Assembly (NCBI RefSeq): GCF_002263495.1
Contig: NZ_CP022753.1
Coordinates: 1,674,001-1,738,000, forward strand
DNA: 64,000 nt
Origin: Nocardiopsis gilva YIM 90087
GTDB lineage: Bacteria; Actinomycetota; Actinomycetes; Streptosporangiales; Streptosporangiaceae
Reading direction: 5' to 3'
Shown: in pieces, positions 9,240 to 17,773 of the stretch
How positions within the stretch are numbered: the stretch's first letter is position 1
Layout of the letters: each line of letters begins with the position of its first letter
Program-made: the position numbers and the translations under genes
The notes under the pieces: generated by a model
What the model was told of the DNA's origin: nothing
What the model saw: only the letters and a program-made list of their open reading frames with translations
Databases searched by the model: none

Positions 9240-10622
9240 ATGGATGCGCGCACCTACATCGCAGAAAACCGCGACGAGTTCGTCGCCGCGCTCAAGGAAT
9301 GGCTGGCCATTCCCTCCATATCGGCCGCGCCGGACCATCACGCCGACGTCCACCGCTCCGCCCGGTGGCTGACGGAGCACCTGACCGCCACCGGTTTTCC
9401 GACCGTGGAGATCTGGGAGACCGGGGGCCTTCCGGCGGTTTTCGCGGAGTGGCCCGCCGCCGACCCGCAGGCACCGACCGTGGTCATCTACGGCCACCAT
9501 GACGTCCAGCCCGTCGACCCGGTCGAGGCGTGGCGCACCGAGCCGTTCGCGCCGGTCGAAGAGGGCGACCGGCTCATCGGGCGCGGTGCGTCCGACGACA
9601 AGGGCCAGGTGCTCTTCCACACCCTGGGCCTGCGTGCCGGGATGGCCGCCTCCGGCGCGACCGCCCCGCCCGTCACCGTCAAGCTGCTCGTCGAGGGCGA
9701 GGAGGAGAGCGGCTCCCCGCACTTCGCCGAGCTGCTCAGAAAGCACCGGGACCGGCTCGCCTGCGACATCGTCGTCATCTCCGACACCACGATGTGGGCG
9801 GCCGACACCCCCTCGATGTGCGTCGGCATGCGCGGCATGACCGACTGCGAGATCAGCCTGCACGGCCCCGAGGTCGACCTGCACAGCGGGTCGTTCGGCG
9901 GTGCCGTCCCCAACCCGCTGCAGGCGATGGCCGACCTGCTCTCCGGCCTGCATGACGCCGACGGCCGCATCACCGTCCCCGGCTTCTACGACGACGTCGT
10001 GGAGATCAGCGCGGAGGAGCGCGAGCTCATCGCCCGGCTGCCGTTCGACGAGGCCGAGTGGCTGCGCACCGCGAGCAGTACCGCCACGGCCGGGGAAGCC
10101 GGATACAGCACGCTGGAGCGTATCTGGGTGCGGCCGACAGCCGAGATCAACGGCATGTGGGGCGGCCACACCGGCGCCGGATCCAAGACCATCGTGCCGC
10201 GCTCGGCGCACGCCAAGGTGAGTTTCCGGCTCGTCCCGGGCCAGGAACCGCTCCGCGTCCAGGAGGACGTCCACGCGTACGTCGAAGCGCACACCCCGCC
10301 CGGCCTGAGCGCTGAAGTCCGGTTCGCCGGTCCCGGCGTCCGCGCCTGCGCGTCCGACATCCACTCGACCGCGGTGCGCGCCGCCCGCAACGCGATGAGC
10401 ACGGCCTTCGGCACCGAGGTGCTGTTCACCCGCGAGGGCGGCAGCGGGCCCGAGGCCGACATCGCCGACATCCTCGACGCCCCGCTGGTCTTCGTGGCGG
10501 TCGGGCTGGACGACGACCGGATCCACGCGCCCAACGAGAAGGTCGAGGTCCCGCTCCTCCTCAAGGGCGCCGAGAGCGTCGCCTACCTGTGGGATGAACT
10601 GGGAAGAAGCACGACCACATAG
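9240..10622 (+). CDS. M20-family metallo-dipeptidase
   Basis: 460 residues. Metal ligands of the M20 fold are visible: YGHHDVQP (His, then Asp), GRGASDDKGQ (bridging Asp) and EGEEESGSP (catalytic and ligand Glu pair). VDLHSGSFGG marks the lid domain, and IHAPNEKVE near the C-terminus carries the last His. The protein matches the dipeptidase branch (PepV/CNDP-like), cytosolic and probably zinc- or manganese-dependent. Start: ATG with GGAAGGAAAG about 12 bases upstream. nudC begins 96 bases downstream on the same strand and may be co-transcribed. Confidence 0.92.
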   Translation: MDARTYIAENRDEFVAALKEWLAIPSISAAPDHHADVHRSARWLTEHLTATGFPTVEIWETGGLPAVFAEWPAADPQAPTVVIYGHHDVQPVDPVEAWRTEPFAPVEEGDRLIGRGASDDKGQVLFHTLGLRAGMAASGATAPPVTVKLLVEGEEESGSPHFAELLRKHRDRLACDIVVISDTTMWAADTPSMCVGMRGMTDCEISLHGPEVDLHSGSFGGAVPNPLQAMADLLSGLHDADGRITVPGFYDDVVEISAEERELIARLPFDEAEWLRTASSTATAGEAGYSTLERIWVRPTAEINGMWGGHTGAGSKTIVPRSAHAKVSFRLVPGQEPLRVQEDVHAYVEAHTPPGLSAEVRFAGPGVRACASDIHSTAVRAARNAMSTAFGTEVLFTREGGSGPEADIADILDAPLVFVAVGLDDDRIHAPNEKVEVPLLLKGAESVAYLWDELGRSTTT

Positions 10623-10718
10623 TTCGCGCACCGCCGGCAGGGCGGCGGCCCGGTCGCCGCCCGCCCTGATCGGCCGCTGCCCCCGTTTCTCCCGCTCGGC
10701 CCCTGTGAAAGGTCTCCC

Positions 10719-11681
10719 ATGCACGGATCATCGAAGACACCCGCGCTCTCCCGGGGCACCGTCGATATGGCGGCGCACCGGCGGAACGATGACGCCTGGC
10801 TGGACAAGGCCTGGGCCGACCCGGCCACGCGGGTCCTGGTCCTGGAGGCGGGGGAGCCGGGTTCCTACGGGTGGCGGGCGCTCTCGGGGCGCCAGTCCCG
10901 GCTGCTGGTCGAGACCGTCGACGACCAGCCGCGCCTGGTCTTCGTCTCCCCGGCCGACGCCCCTGAGGGCGACCACTACCTGCTGGGCGTCGACAGTGAC
11001 GGCCGCGCCTACTTCGCGTTGAGCGCCCGCGCCGAGAACGCCCTGCCGGAGGTCGAGGGGGCGTGGCGGGCCTCCCTGCGCGAGGTCGGGGCGCTGCTCG
11101 ACGACCGCGACGCCGGACTCCTCACCCACGCCATCGCCCTGGTGAACTGGAACGGCACGCACCGCTTCTGCCCCGTCTGCGGCGCCGCGACGCGATCGGC
11201 GTCGTCCGGGCACGTGCGGATCTGCCAGGAGGACGGCACCGAGCAGTTCCCGCGTATGGACCCGGCCGTGATCATGCTGGTCCACCGGGAGGTCGACGGC
11301 GTCGAGCAGTGCCTGCTCGGGCACACGCCGAAGGCGCCGGACAAGTGGTACTCCACGCTGGCCGGGTTCGTGGAACCGGGGGAGTCGCTGGAGCAGGCCG
11401 TCGTCCGCGAGGTCGCGGAGGAAGCGGGCGTGGCCGTGACGGAGCCCCGCTACATGGCGTCGCAGCCGTGGCCCTTCCCGCGCAGCCTGATGCTGGGGTT
11501 CTTCGCGACGGCCGTCGGCGATGCGGAGCGCACCGACTTCGACGAACTCTCCGACCTGCGCTGGTTCAGCCGGGAGGAGCTGGGTGCGGCAGCGGAGAGC
11601 GGCGACGTGATCCTGCCCGGCGCGGTGTCGATCGCGCGTGTCCTGATCGAGGAGTGGTACGGCGGCGCACTGCCGGGCTAG
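10719..11681 (+). CDS. nudC: NAD(H) pyrophosphatase NudC
   Basis: 320 residues. Three parts are clear: an N-terminal domain, a zinc-ribbon remnant (FCPVCG, then VRICQEDG) and a Nudix domain with GFVEPGESLEQAVVREVAEE followed by SQPWPFP, the hallmark of the NADH pyrophosphatase branch. It hydrolyses NAD(H) and can decap NAD-RNA in studied relatives. The fourth zinc Cys is absent: the site reads C-x2-C then a single Cys followed by Gln-Glu-Asp. Start: ATG with GAAAGG upstream. Its place near mrx1 and uvrD2 is conserved in mycobacteria (from memory). Confidence 0.93.
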   Translation: MHGSSKTPALSRGTVDMAAHRRNDDAWLDKAWADPATRVLVLEAGEPGSYGWRALSGRQSRLLVETVDDQPRLVFVSPADAPEGDHYLLGVDSDGRAYFALSARAENALPEVEGAWRASLREVGALLDDRDAGLLTHAIALVNWNGTHRFCPVCGAATRSASSGHVRICQEDGTEQFPRMDPAVIMLVHREVDGVEQCLLGHTPKAPDKWYSTLAGFVEPGESLEQAVVREVAEEAGVAVTEPRYMASQPWPFPRSLMLGFFATAVGDAERTDFDELSDLRWFSREELGAAAESGDVILPGAVSIARVLIEEWYGGALPG

Positions 11682-11762
11682 AGGGATGTGAGGGGACCCG
11701 GCGCGACCGGCGCCCGACCGGCCCGCCGCCATCTCTCCGCGCGGCCCCCGCCGCCCCCGTGG

Positions 11763-12233
11763 CTAGGCGGACTCGCTGTCGGCGGCCCCCTTCGCCGCGA
11801 GCTCGGCGGGCAGGGGGATGAGCGGGTTGGTGCTGCTCTGCACCACCTCGCGGGCGAGGTCGGCGACCTTGCGGCCGCGCGACCGGGCGGCGGAGCGCAG
11901 CCGCTCGAAGGCCTGGCGCGGCGCCACCTGGTGGCGTTCCGACAGCACCCCGATCGCCTGCTCGACGACCACCCGCGTGTGCAGCGCGTGCTGGAGCTGC
12001 GCCACCGTCAGGCGCAGCCGCTCGACCTCCGAGCCGTTCTCGACGGCCCGCGGGGGAGCGGTGCCCGCGGACACCGCCCCGCCCGCTTCGGCCACCAGGA
12101 GATCGGCGAGGACCATCGCGTTGAGCAGGTCGGGAAGTTCCTCGCCATCGTGAACCCGCCATCCCGTCGGGGTCCGCTGGATCAGTGCGGCGGACTCCCC
12201 ACTCTGGACTGTGCTGTGAGGCTTCACGTACAT
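11763..12233 (-). CDS. ANTAR-domain protein
   Basis: 156 residues. The C-terminal half is an ANTAR RNA-binding three-helix domain: ALHTRVVVEQAIGVLSER, then APRQAFERLRSAARSRGRKV. ANTAR proteins bind paired hexaloop hairpins in mRNA leaders to prevent termination. There is no obvious receiver or GAF domain N-terminally; that half contains HDGEELPDLLNAMVLADLLV, a short helical stretch. No dual-hexaloop target was identified in this window. It converges with nudC. Confidence 0.85.
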   Translation of the reverse strand: MYVKPHSTVQSGESAALIQRTPTGWRVHDGEELPDLLNAMVLADLLVAEAGGAVSAGTAPPRAVENGSEVERLRLTVAQLQHALHTRVVVEQAIGVLSERHQVAPRQAFERLRSAARSRGRKVADLAREVVQSSTNPLIPLPAELAAKGAADSESA

Positions 12234-12303
12234 TCCCCCAGTTCTCTCTCCTGGCCCGGGGTGTCGGGCCGTCCCCCGGTCGTGCCGGACGACGGTCGGA
12301 CAC

Positions 12304-12564
12304 CTACGACCGCGCCGCCAGCTTTTCCTTCACCTGCGCGAGCGACGGATTCGTCAGGGCGGTCCCGTCGGCGAACAGGAGCGTCGGCACCGTCTGGTTG
12401 CCGCCGTTCACCTTCATCACATACTCGGCCGCGGCCGGGTCCTGCTCGATGTTCACCTCGTCGAGCGCGATCCCCTCACGCCCGAGCTGGCTCTTCAACC
12501 GCTTGCAGAATCCACACCAGGGGGTGCTGTACATCGTGATCTGAGCGGTGGTCGAGCTGGTCAT
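12304..12564 (-). CDS. mrx1: Mycoredoxin (glutaredoxin-like, CGFC)
   Basis: 86 residues. Thioredoxin fold with active site STPWCGFCKRLK near residue 16, TVPTLLFADG (cis-Pro) and a C-terminal helix. Mycoredoxins reduce mycothiol-protein disulfides; relatives usually have CGYC, here Tyr is Phe. Start: ATG at 12564 with AGGAG 8 bases upstream. The open frame runs to 12615, but a SigR-type promoter at 12611-12636 puts the RNA start near 12604, which excludes the longer form. Confidence 0.93.
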   Translation of the reverse strand: MTSSTTAQITMYSTPWCGFCKRLKSQLGREGIALDEVNIEQDPAAAEYVMKVNGGNQTVPTLLFADGTALTNPSLAQVKEKLAARS

Positions 12565-12610
12565 AGGGAGGTCTCCTTTTTCCAAGTGAATGGGAACACC
12601 GCCTACTACC

Positions 12611-12636
12611 AACACCGGACACCCCGTTGAGCTTCC
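12611..12636 (-). promoter_or_regulatory. SigR-type promoter of mrx1
   Basis: On the minus strand GGGAAG (core GGAAG at 12632-12636) is followed by exactly 18 bases and GTT (12611-12613). This matches the known SigR/SigH pattern GGGAAT-N18-GTT with one change. It lies about 50 bases upstream of the mrx1 start codon. SigR control of mycoredoxin is known in streptomycetes, and sigR itself lies in this window at 54.96 kb. Confidence 0.7.
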
Positions 12637-13013
12637 CCCGGTATTCGGATGTCAGCTGGTGGGACGCTTCCCGGGAGGCGGAGGTTCCCGGAAAGTGTTC
12701 CACCCGCTGGGACTAATGGAGTGTGCCAGGTTCAGGTGACAACTCGTCCACAACCGCGTCCGCTGAGACGTGATCCGTCACCCACAGCCCAGCGGTACGT
12801 GGTGGGACGGCCCCCGGCACTCCCCCATACTGTGATAGGCGCGTCGCTGCCCGAGACCTGAGAGACTGGCCCGCGTGGATGAGGCCGGCACGGACGAGCG
12901 TGGCCGATGAGATCGCGACGTGCCGCAGGGTCGTGCGGTGTGCCGTGTGGCCGGAGTCGACGAGAGGTTCGCCTACTCCCCGCCCGCCGCGGGGATGTCC
13001 CGGGAGCGGATGC

Positions 13014-15224
13014 ATGAATCCTGATCGCATGCTGGAAGGGCTCGACCCCGAACAGCTGGAGGCCGCGCGCGCCCTGCGCGGCCCGGTGTGCATCCTGGCG
13101 GGCGCCGGTACGGGGAAGACCCGCGCGATCACGCACCGCATCGCCCACGCGGTCGCCAGCGGCGTGGCCACCGAGCAGCAGATCCTCGCGGTGACCTTCA
13201 CCACCCGCGCCGCCGGTGAGATGCGCGGACGGCTGCGCGCCCTGGGCGCACCACGGGTGCAGGCCCGCACGTTCCACGCCGCCGCGCTGCGCCAGCTCTC
13301 CTTTTTCTGGCCCGATGCCATCGGCGGACCGAAACCCACGCTGATCAACAGCAAGATCCAGGTGGTCGCGCACGCCGCCCGCTCCTGTGGCCTGCAGCTC
13401 GACGGCACGGGCATGCGCGACCTCGCCAGCGAGATCGAATGGGCCAAGGTCACCCAGGTCCGCCCCACCGACTACGAGAAGGCCGTCGTCAAGGCCGGGC
13501 GCACCGCCCCCATGGCGGCCCACGACGTCTCCCGCGCCTACGAGGAGTACGAGGAGCTGCGCCGCGACCGCAACCTGCTCGACTTCGAGTCGATGCTGGA
13601 GCTCACCGCGGCGATGCTCACCGAGTACCCGAAGATCGGCGCGCGCGTCCGCGACCAGTACCGCTACTTCGTGGTCGACGAGTTCCAGGACGTCAACCCG
13701 CTGCAGAAGCTGCTGCTGGACGCCTGGCTGGGCGAACGCGACGACCTGTGCGTCGTCGGAGACCCCAACCAGACCATCTACTCCTTCGCCGGGGCCACGC
13801 CCAACTACCTCACCCGCTTCTCCGCCGCCTACCCGCACGCCACGGTGGTGCGGCTGGTCCGCGACTACCGGTCCAGCCCGCAGGTGGTCCGGGTGGCCAA
13901 CGGTGCCCTGAAGCACGCGCGCGGTGCGGCGGCCGAGCACAAGCTGGAGCTGGTCGCGCAGCGCCCCGACGGCCCGGACCCCACCTACACCGAGTACGAC
14001 GACGAGCCGGCCGAGGCCACCTCGGTGGCGCGCAAGATCGCGGTGCTGATCGAGTCCGGAACGCCGGCCCGCGAGATCGCGGTGCTGTTCCGCACCAACT
14101 CCCAGTCGGCCGCCTACGAGCAGGCGCTCGCCGACGCCGGGGTTCCGTTCACCGTGCGCGGCGGCACCCGCTTCTTCGAGCAGCCGGTGATCAAGCAGGC
14201 CGTGCACACGCTGCGCGGCGCCCGCCAGGGTGCCGACGACGAGCCGCTGATCAGCACGGTCCGGCATATCCTCACCCCGCTCGGGCTCACCGACACCGCG
14301 CCCGAGGGCCGCCAGGCCCGCGAACGCTGGGAGTCGCTGGCGGCGCTGGCGCAACTCGCCGAGGATGTGGCGGCGGAAAAGCCGCGACGCGACGGCGATC
14401 GAGCGAGCGGAGGCGTCGATGCCGATGGCCGGAGGCCGACTCGCGTCGGCGGTGGAGCGAGTGAGGAGCCGGAGCGCGCAGGCAAGCAGAGGGTCGGGAT
14501 GGCGGAGTTCGTCGCCGAGCTCGACGCCCGTGTGGCCACCGAGCACGCCCCGGAGTTCGAGGGCGTCACCCTGGCCTCGCTGCACTCGGCCAAGGGCCTG
14601 GAGTGGGACGCCGTCTTCCTCGTCGGGCTGACCGAGGGCATGCTCCCCATCGTCTACGCCGAGTCCTCCGAGCAGGTCGAGGAGGAGCGGCGACTCTTCT
14701 ACGTCGGCGTCACCCGGGCCCGCGAGTACCTCGCGCTGTCGTGGGCGCTGGCGCGCTCGCCCGGCGGGCGCAAGAGCCGCAAGCCCTCGCGGTTCCTCGA
14801 CGGCCTGCGCCCGGCCTCGCCCAGCCTCGCCAGCAGCCGGGCCGAGCGCCGCAAGCAGCCCAAGGTCGTGCAGTGCCGCATCTGCGGGAACACCCTCATC
14901 GAGGCAGCCGAGCGCAAACTCTCCCGCTGCCTGGACTGCCCGGCCGACTACGACGAGGAGCTGCTGGAGCGGCTCAAGGCGTGGCGCCGCGAGACCGCCC
15001 AGGAGCAGAAGGTCCCGCCCTACGTCATCTTCACCGACGCCACGCTGCAGGCGGTGGCCGAACAGGTACCGAGCGGCGTCTCCCAGCTGTCGCGCATATC
15101 CGGTGTCGGGGCCGTGAAGCTCGAACGGTACGGTTCGGCGGTACTGGCGCTCTGCGCGGGCGAGGAGCCCACCGCGGCCGTATCGGCGGCGGGCCAGACG
15201 GATGGGGAGGACGAGGGGGAGTAG
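13014..15224 (+). CDS. uvrD2: UvrD2-type DNA helicase with HRDC domain
   Basis: 736 residues. Walker A GAGTGKT near residue 30, VVDEFQDVNP near 221, GDPNQTIYSFAG and VRDYRSSPQVVR follow, then TLASLHSAKGLEWD and RRLFYVGVTRARE. The tail has four Cys (CRIC near 621, CLDC near 640), a trait of mycobacterial UvrD2, and an HRDC domain over about 665-725. The helicase acts 3' to 5' in DNA repair. Around residues 453-495 lies a Gly/Arg/Asp-rich stretch that seems inserted before GMAEFVAELD. Start: ATG at 13014 with GGGAG about 11 bases upstream; an in-frame start at 12879 lacks such a site. Confidence 0.93.
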   Translation: MNPDRMLEGLDPEQLEAARALRGPVCILAGAGTGKTRAITHRIAHAVASGVATEQQILAVTFTTRAAGEMRGRLRALGAPRVQARTFHAAALRQLSFFWPDAIGGPKPTLINSKIQVVAHAARSCGLQLDGTGMRDLASEIEWAKVTQVRPTDYEKAVVKAGRTAPMAAHDVSRAYEEYEELRRDRNLLDFESMLELTAAMLTEYPKIGARVRDQYRYFVVDEFQDVNPLQKLLLDAWLGERDDLCVVGDPNQTIYSFAGATPNYLTRFSAAYPHATVVRLVRDYRSSPQVVRVANGALKHARGAAAEHKLELVAQRPDGPDPTYTEYDDEPAEATSVARKIAVLIESGTPAREIAVLFRTNSQSAAYEQALADAGVPFTVRGGTRFFEQPVIKQAVHTLRGARQGADDEPLISTVRHILTPLGLTDTAPEGRQARERWESLAALAQLAEDVAAEKPRRDGDRASGGVDADGRRPTRVGGGASEEPERAGKQRVGMAEFVAELDARVATEHAPEFEGVTLASLHSAKGLEWDAVFLVGLTEGMLPIVYAESSEQVEEERRLFYVGVTRAREYLALSWALARSPGGRKSRKPSRFLDGLRPASPSLASSRAERRKQPKVVQCRICGNTLIEAAERKLSRCLDCPADYDEELLERLKAWRRETAQEQKVPPYVIFTDATLQAVAEQVPSGVSQLSRISGVGAVKLERYGSAVLALCAGEEPTAAVSAAGQTDGEDEGE

Positions 15225-15228
15225 TCGG

Positions 15229-16149
15229 ATGGGTGAGGAACGGCACGCCACGGCCACGCCGGACGACGAGCGGGGCGGCCAGACGCTCGACGCCCTGCTG
15301 AACATCCTCGACCTGGAGCGCATCGAGGAGAACATCTTCCGCGGGAACAGCCCCGACGAAGGGCCGCAGCGTGTCTTCGGCGGACAGGTCGCGGGGCAGG
15401 CCCTGGTCGCGGCCGGGCGTACGGTCCAGGCCGACCGGCACGTGCACTCCCTGCACGCCTACTTCATCCGCCCTGGCGATCCCGCGGTGCCGATCGTCTA
15501 CGAGGTCGACCGGGTGCGCGACGGCCGTTCCTTCACCACCCGCCGGGTCGTCGCGATCCAGCACGGCAAGCCGATCTTCACCCTGTCGGCCTCGTTCCAC
15601 CTGGTCGAGCCGGGACTGGAACACCAGGCCGAGATGCCCGCCGTCCCCGGCCCCGACGCTCTGCCCACCATGCGCGAGCGGCTGCGCACGGCCTTCGGCA
15701 AGGTGCCCCGGTTCGCCGGGTGGCACCCCATCGAGCTGCGGCCGGTCGGGCCGCTGTCCTGGGAGGTCGAGCGCGACCCGTCGCTGCGGACCCTCGATAA
15801 CCCCGTGTGGCTGCGCGTCGAGGGCAAGCTGCCCGACGACCCGCTCCTGCACGTCTGCCTGATGACCTACGCGTCCGACACCACGCTGCTCGACACCGTC
15901 CTGCTCCGGCACGGCCGGTCCGACCGCGGCGTCTTCATGGCCAGCCTGGACCACGCCATGTGGTTCCACCGTCCGTTCCGCGCCGACGAGTGGCTGCTCT
16001 ACGCCCAGGAGACCCCGACCGCCGTCGGCGCCCGTGGTCTGGCCCGGGGACTGGTCTTCACGCGGGAGGGCGAGCTGGTGTGCAGCGTCGTCCAAGAGGG
16101 GCTGGTCCGCGTTCCCGAACCGGAGCCCGAGCCGACCGCGTCTCGTTAG
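15229..16149 (+). CDS. tesB: Acyl-CoA thioesterase II
   Basis: 306 residues forming a double hot-dog protein. N-terminal hot-dog: RVFGGQVAGQAL and HSLHAYFIRPG; C-terminal hot-dog: YASDTTLLDT with the catalytic Asp and SLDHAMWFHRPFRADEW. It hydrolyses medium and long acyl-CoA in the cytosol. The ATG at 15229 sits 4 bases after the uvrD2 stop with GAGGGGGAG just before, so it is translationally close to uvrD2 and likely in the same transcript. Confidence 0.93.
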   Translation: MGEERHATATPDDERGGQTLDALLNILDLERIEENIFRGNSPDEGPQRVFGGQVAGQALVAAGRTVQADRHVHSLHAYFIRPGDPAVPIVYEVDRVRDGRSFTTRRVVAIQHGKPIFTLSASFHLVEPGLEHQAEMPAVPGPDALPTMRERLRTAFGKVPRFAGWHPIELRPVGPLSWEVERDPSLRTLDNPVWLRVEGKLPDDPLLHVCLMTYASDTTLLDTVLLRHGRSDRGVFMASLDHAMWFHRPFRADEWLLYAQETPTAVGARGLARGLVFTREGELVCSVVQEGLVRVPEPEPEPTASR

Positions 16150-16279
16150 GTCGCGGATGGGGCGGAACCGAGGGCGTGGCGTCGCGCACGTTCGTGTCGC
16201 CGAAATAGGGCGGCAAACCCCGAGAACCCCCGGAAAATTCCCGATAAGTTCCGGCCAGGTTCGGCCAACATCGCAGGTC

Positions 16280-16318
16280 AAAAATAGGTTGCCGGTTCTG
16301 ATCGCCAACCCCTAAGGT
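16280..16318 (+). promoter_or_regulatory. Putative WhiB7-dependent autoregulatory promoter
   Basis: TTGCCG (16289-16294) and TAAGGT (16313-16318) are separated by 18 bases. Immediately upstream of the -35 lies the A-rich block AAAAATA (16280-16286) followed by GG. WhiB7-activated promoters carry an AT-rich block just upstream of the -35, read by the AT-hook. The expected RNA start near 16325 gives a leader of about 565 bases before whiB7. Confidence 0.7.
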
Positions 16319-16390
16319 TTAATCCATCGACGAAGGCAATGGCCCGGGAGAGATCCCGTCGGCCCGACCGTGAAGGAGGTGTCCCATCTA

Positions 16391-16687
16391 ATGAACATGC
16401 AGAGTCTGCAGTTCGGCCTGAGCGTGAGCTTCGGCCCGATCAGTGCTGTCGGGGGCACCGCCATGCACGGCGATGTCGCATTCCAGGAACTCCGTTCGAT
16501 CGAAGGCCGGACCGCCACGGTCCTGATGCCTCAGACGCAACGAGTGTTCCAGCCGGGTCCGGGGGAGAGCTATGCCCTCTCGGTCAACGGCAAGGATCGC
16601 CGCCACGTCGAACTCGCTTCCGCAGCAGAAACCACCCCGCGCCCCAAGGGCGCTGTGGGGGAGTGTCCACGGAGAACACCGGTCTAA
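16391..16687 (+). CDS. Leader ORF upstream of whiB7, unknown protein
   Basis: 98 residues, not similar to any family I recognise. It has a strong ribosome site (AGGAGGT at 16374-16380, 10 bases from ATG). The N-terminal part (LQFGLSVSFGPISAV, then MHGDVAFQEL) looks structured and the tail is Pro/Arg-rich. It lies between the whiB7 promoter and an intrinsic terminator. whiB7/wblC leaders in mycobacteria and streptomycetes contain an upstream ORF whose translation controls attenuation; this ORF is in that position but is long for that role. ATG at 16397 is an alternative start. Confidence 0.6.
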   Translation: MNMQSLQFGLSVSFGPISAVGGTAMHGDVAFQELRSIEGRTATVLMPQTQRVFQPGPGESYALSVNGKDRRHVELASAAETTPRPKGAVGECPRRTPV

Positions 16688-16714
16688 CACACCAGGCCGG
16701 GTGATTCCTCCCGT

Positions 16715-16749
16715 GGCCGCGGACCCCACATAAGGGGCCGCGGCCGTTT
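16715..16749 (+). terminator. Intrinsic terminator in the whiB7 leader
   Basis: GGCCGCGG-A-CCCC pairs with GGGGCCGCGGCC around the loop ACATAA, followed by GTTT. It lies 27 bases after the leader ORF stop and 140 bases before whiB7, where an attenuator would be expected. Confidence 0.75.
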
Positions 16750-16763
16750 CGCTTCACCGCATC

Positions 16764-16845
16764 GACGGTCTCCCCGCCAGGAGAGAACCGTCTCGCGGCG
16801 TTGCACGCAGTCTTGGCCCCGCCCTCCGGAAGAAATTCCGGACGC
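16764..16845 (+). promoter_or_regulatory. Structured RNA between terminator and whiB7
   Basis: Two hairpins can be drawn. GACGGT-CTCC pairs with GGAG(A)-ACCGTC at about 16764-16792. TCCGGAA-GAAA-TTCCGGA is a perfect 7-bp stem with a GAAA tetraloop at about 16827-16844. They may be part of an anti-termination or translation control fold; this is inference. Confidence 0.45.
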
Positions 16846-16889
16846 AGATGTCGCCAACCGCGTTCAACACGAAATCAGGGAGGACACCG

Positions 16890-17168
16890 ATGCTCGCGTC
16901 GGTCCTGGAGACTCCGTGGCTCGGCGAGGCCGAGGTTCCGTGTCGTTGGGAGCCTGACCTTTTCTTCGCCGAGGCCCCGGCGGATGTGGAAGCCGCCAAG
17001 GCGGTCTGCCAGTCCTGCCCCGTTCGGGAGCAGTGCCTGGCCGACGCCCTGGAGCGGCGGGAGCCGTGGGGTGTGTGGGGTGGCGAGCTCTTCGTCGCCG
17101 GCAAGACCGTCGCGCGCAAGCGTCCGCGCGGCCGTCCCCGGAAGAACCCCCAGCCGGTCGCGGCCTGA
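16890..17168 (+). CDS. whiB7: WhiB7/WblC transcriptional activator
   Basis: 92 residues. Four Fe-S Cys (VPCRW, AVCQSCP, EQCL), the WhiB turn EPWGVWGGE and a C-terminal AT-hook KRPRGRPRK, which together define WhiB7. It binds the primary sigma factor and activates antibiotic-resistance and redox genes, including itself. Start: ATG with GGGAGG 6 bases upstream; an in-frame ATG at 16848 lacks such a site. uvrD2 lies upstream as in mycobacteria. Regulation is likely by the promoter at 16280 and the leader terminator at 16715. Confidence 0.95.
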   Translation: MLASVLETPWLGEAEVPCRWEPDLFFAEAPADVEAAKAVCQSCPVREQCLADALERREPWGVWGGELFVAGKTVARKRPRGRPRKNPQPVAA

Positions 17169-17275
17169 TCCGCGCCCGCACCCCTCGGCCTACCGGTCGC
17201 GCCCGGCCGGGTCCACGGTCCGCATCACTACTTCGCGGTGCGAAAACCGCACCACACCAGAACAGGAAACCCAGC

Positions 17276-17434
17276 ATGCTGTACGAACTCGTCCAATTGC
17301 AGAAGACGGTCGATGAGAGGACGCACGACCGCCAGCGCAACCGCCTCCAGGCACGCCAACTCCGGGCCCAGCTGCGGGAGCGTGCGCGTGCGGAACGAGC
17401 GCTCATAGAAATACGGTGGTCGCGCCTGTGTTGA
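17276..17434 (+). CDS. Small basic coiled-coil protein
   Basis: 52 residues: MLYELVQLQKTVDERT, then an Arg/Gln-rich helix (RLQARQLRAQLRERARAER) and a C-terminal Cys. ACAGGAAAC precedes the ATG. It sits 107 bases after whiB7 on the same strand, ahead of a strong hairpin at 17502. I do not recognise a family; the helical basic character suggests RNA, DNA or protein binding. Confidence 0.5.
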   Translation: MLYELVQLQKTVDERTHDRQRNRLQARQLRAQLRERARAERALIEIRWSRLC

Positions 17435-17501
17435 CGGCACAGGTCCGCTGAACGGGGCGCTGAGCACGGCACTTATGGCACGCGGTAGCGCGTGCCGGCG
17501 A

Positions 17502-17532
17502 GGGGCCGATGACCCGCTGGGTCATCGGCCCC
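17502..17532 (+). terminator. Perfect 14-bp hairpin after the whiB7 region
   Basis: GGGGCCGATGACCC (17502-17515) and GGGTCATCGGCCCC (17519-17532) pair exactly with loop GCT. An outer inverted repeat (GGTAGCGCGT near 17484 and ACGCGCTACC near 17555) encloses it. No long T-run follows. The rest of 17435-17773 shows no gene. Confidence 0.65.
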
Positions 17533-17773
17533 GTTCCGTTGCGGTGGCTGACCGACGCGCTACCACGCCACGTCGCGGTTGTGGCACATGGCCGCCAAGA
17601 TGGCCGGATGTGGCCACGGCGCGGAGCGTGTCGAACGCCGCCGCGGGCGGGAAGGATGCCGGTGATCGCGGAGGGGATCCGCGCCCGGTGTTGCGCGGGG
17701 TGGCCGAGGTGAACCGCAAAAAAGCCGCAACATCGGTCTGTGGTGTTCGTCAACTCTGAGCTAACGTGATTTT

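Noticed and set aside
13014-15224. uvrD2 as a target of WhiB7 through an AT-rich block
   Set aside because: No A-rich block next to a -35 was found upstream of 13014.
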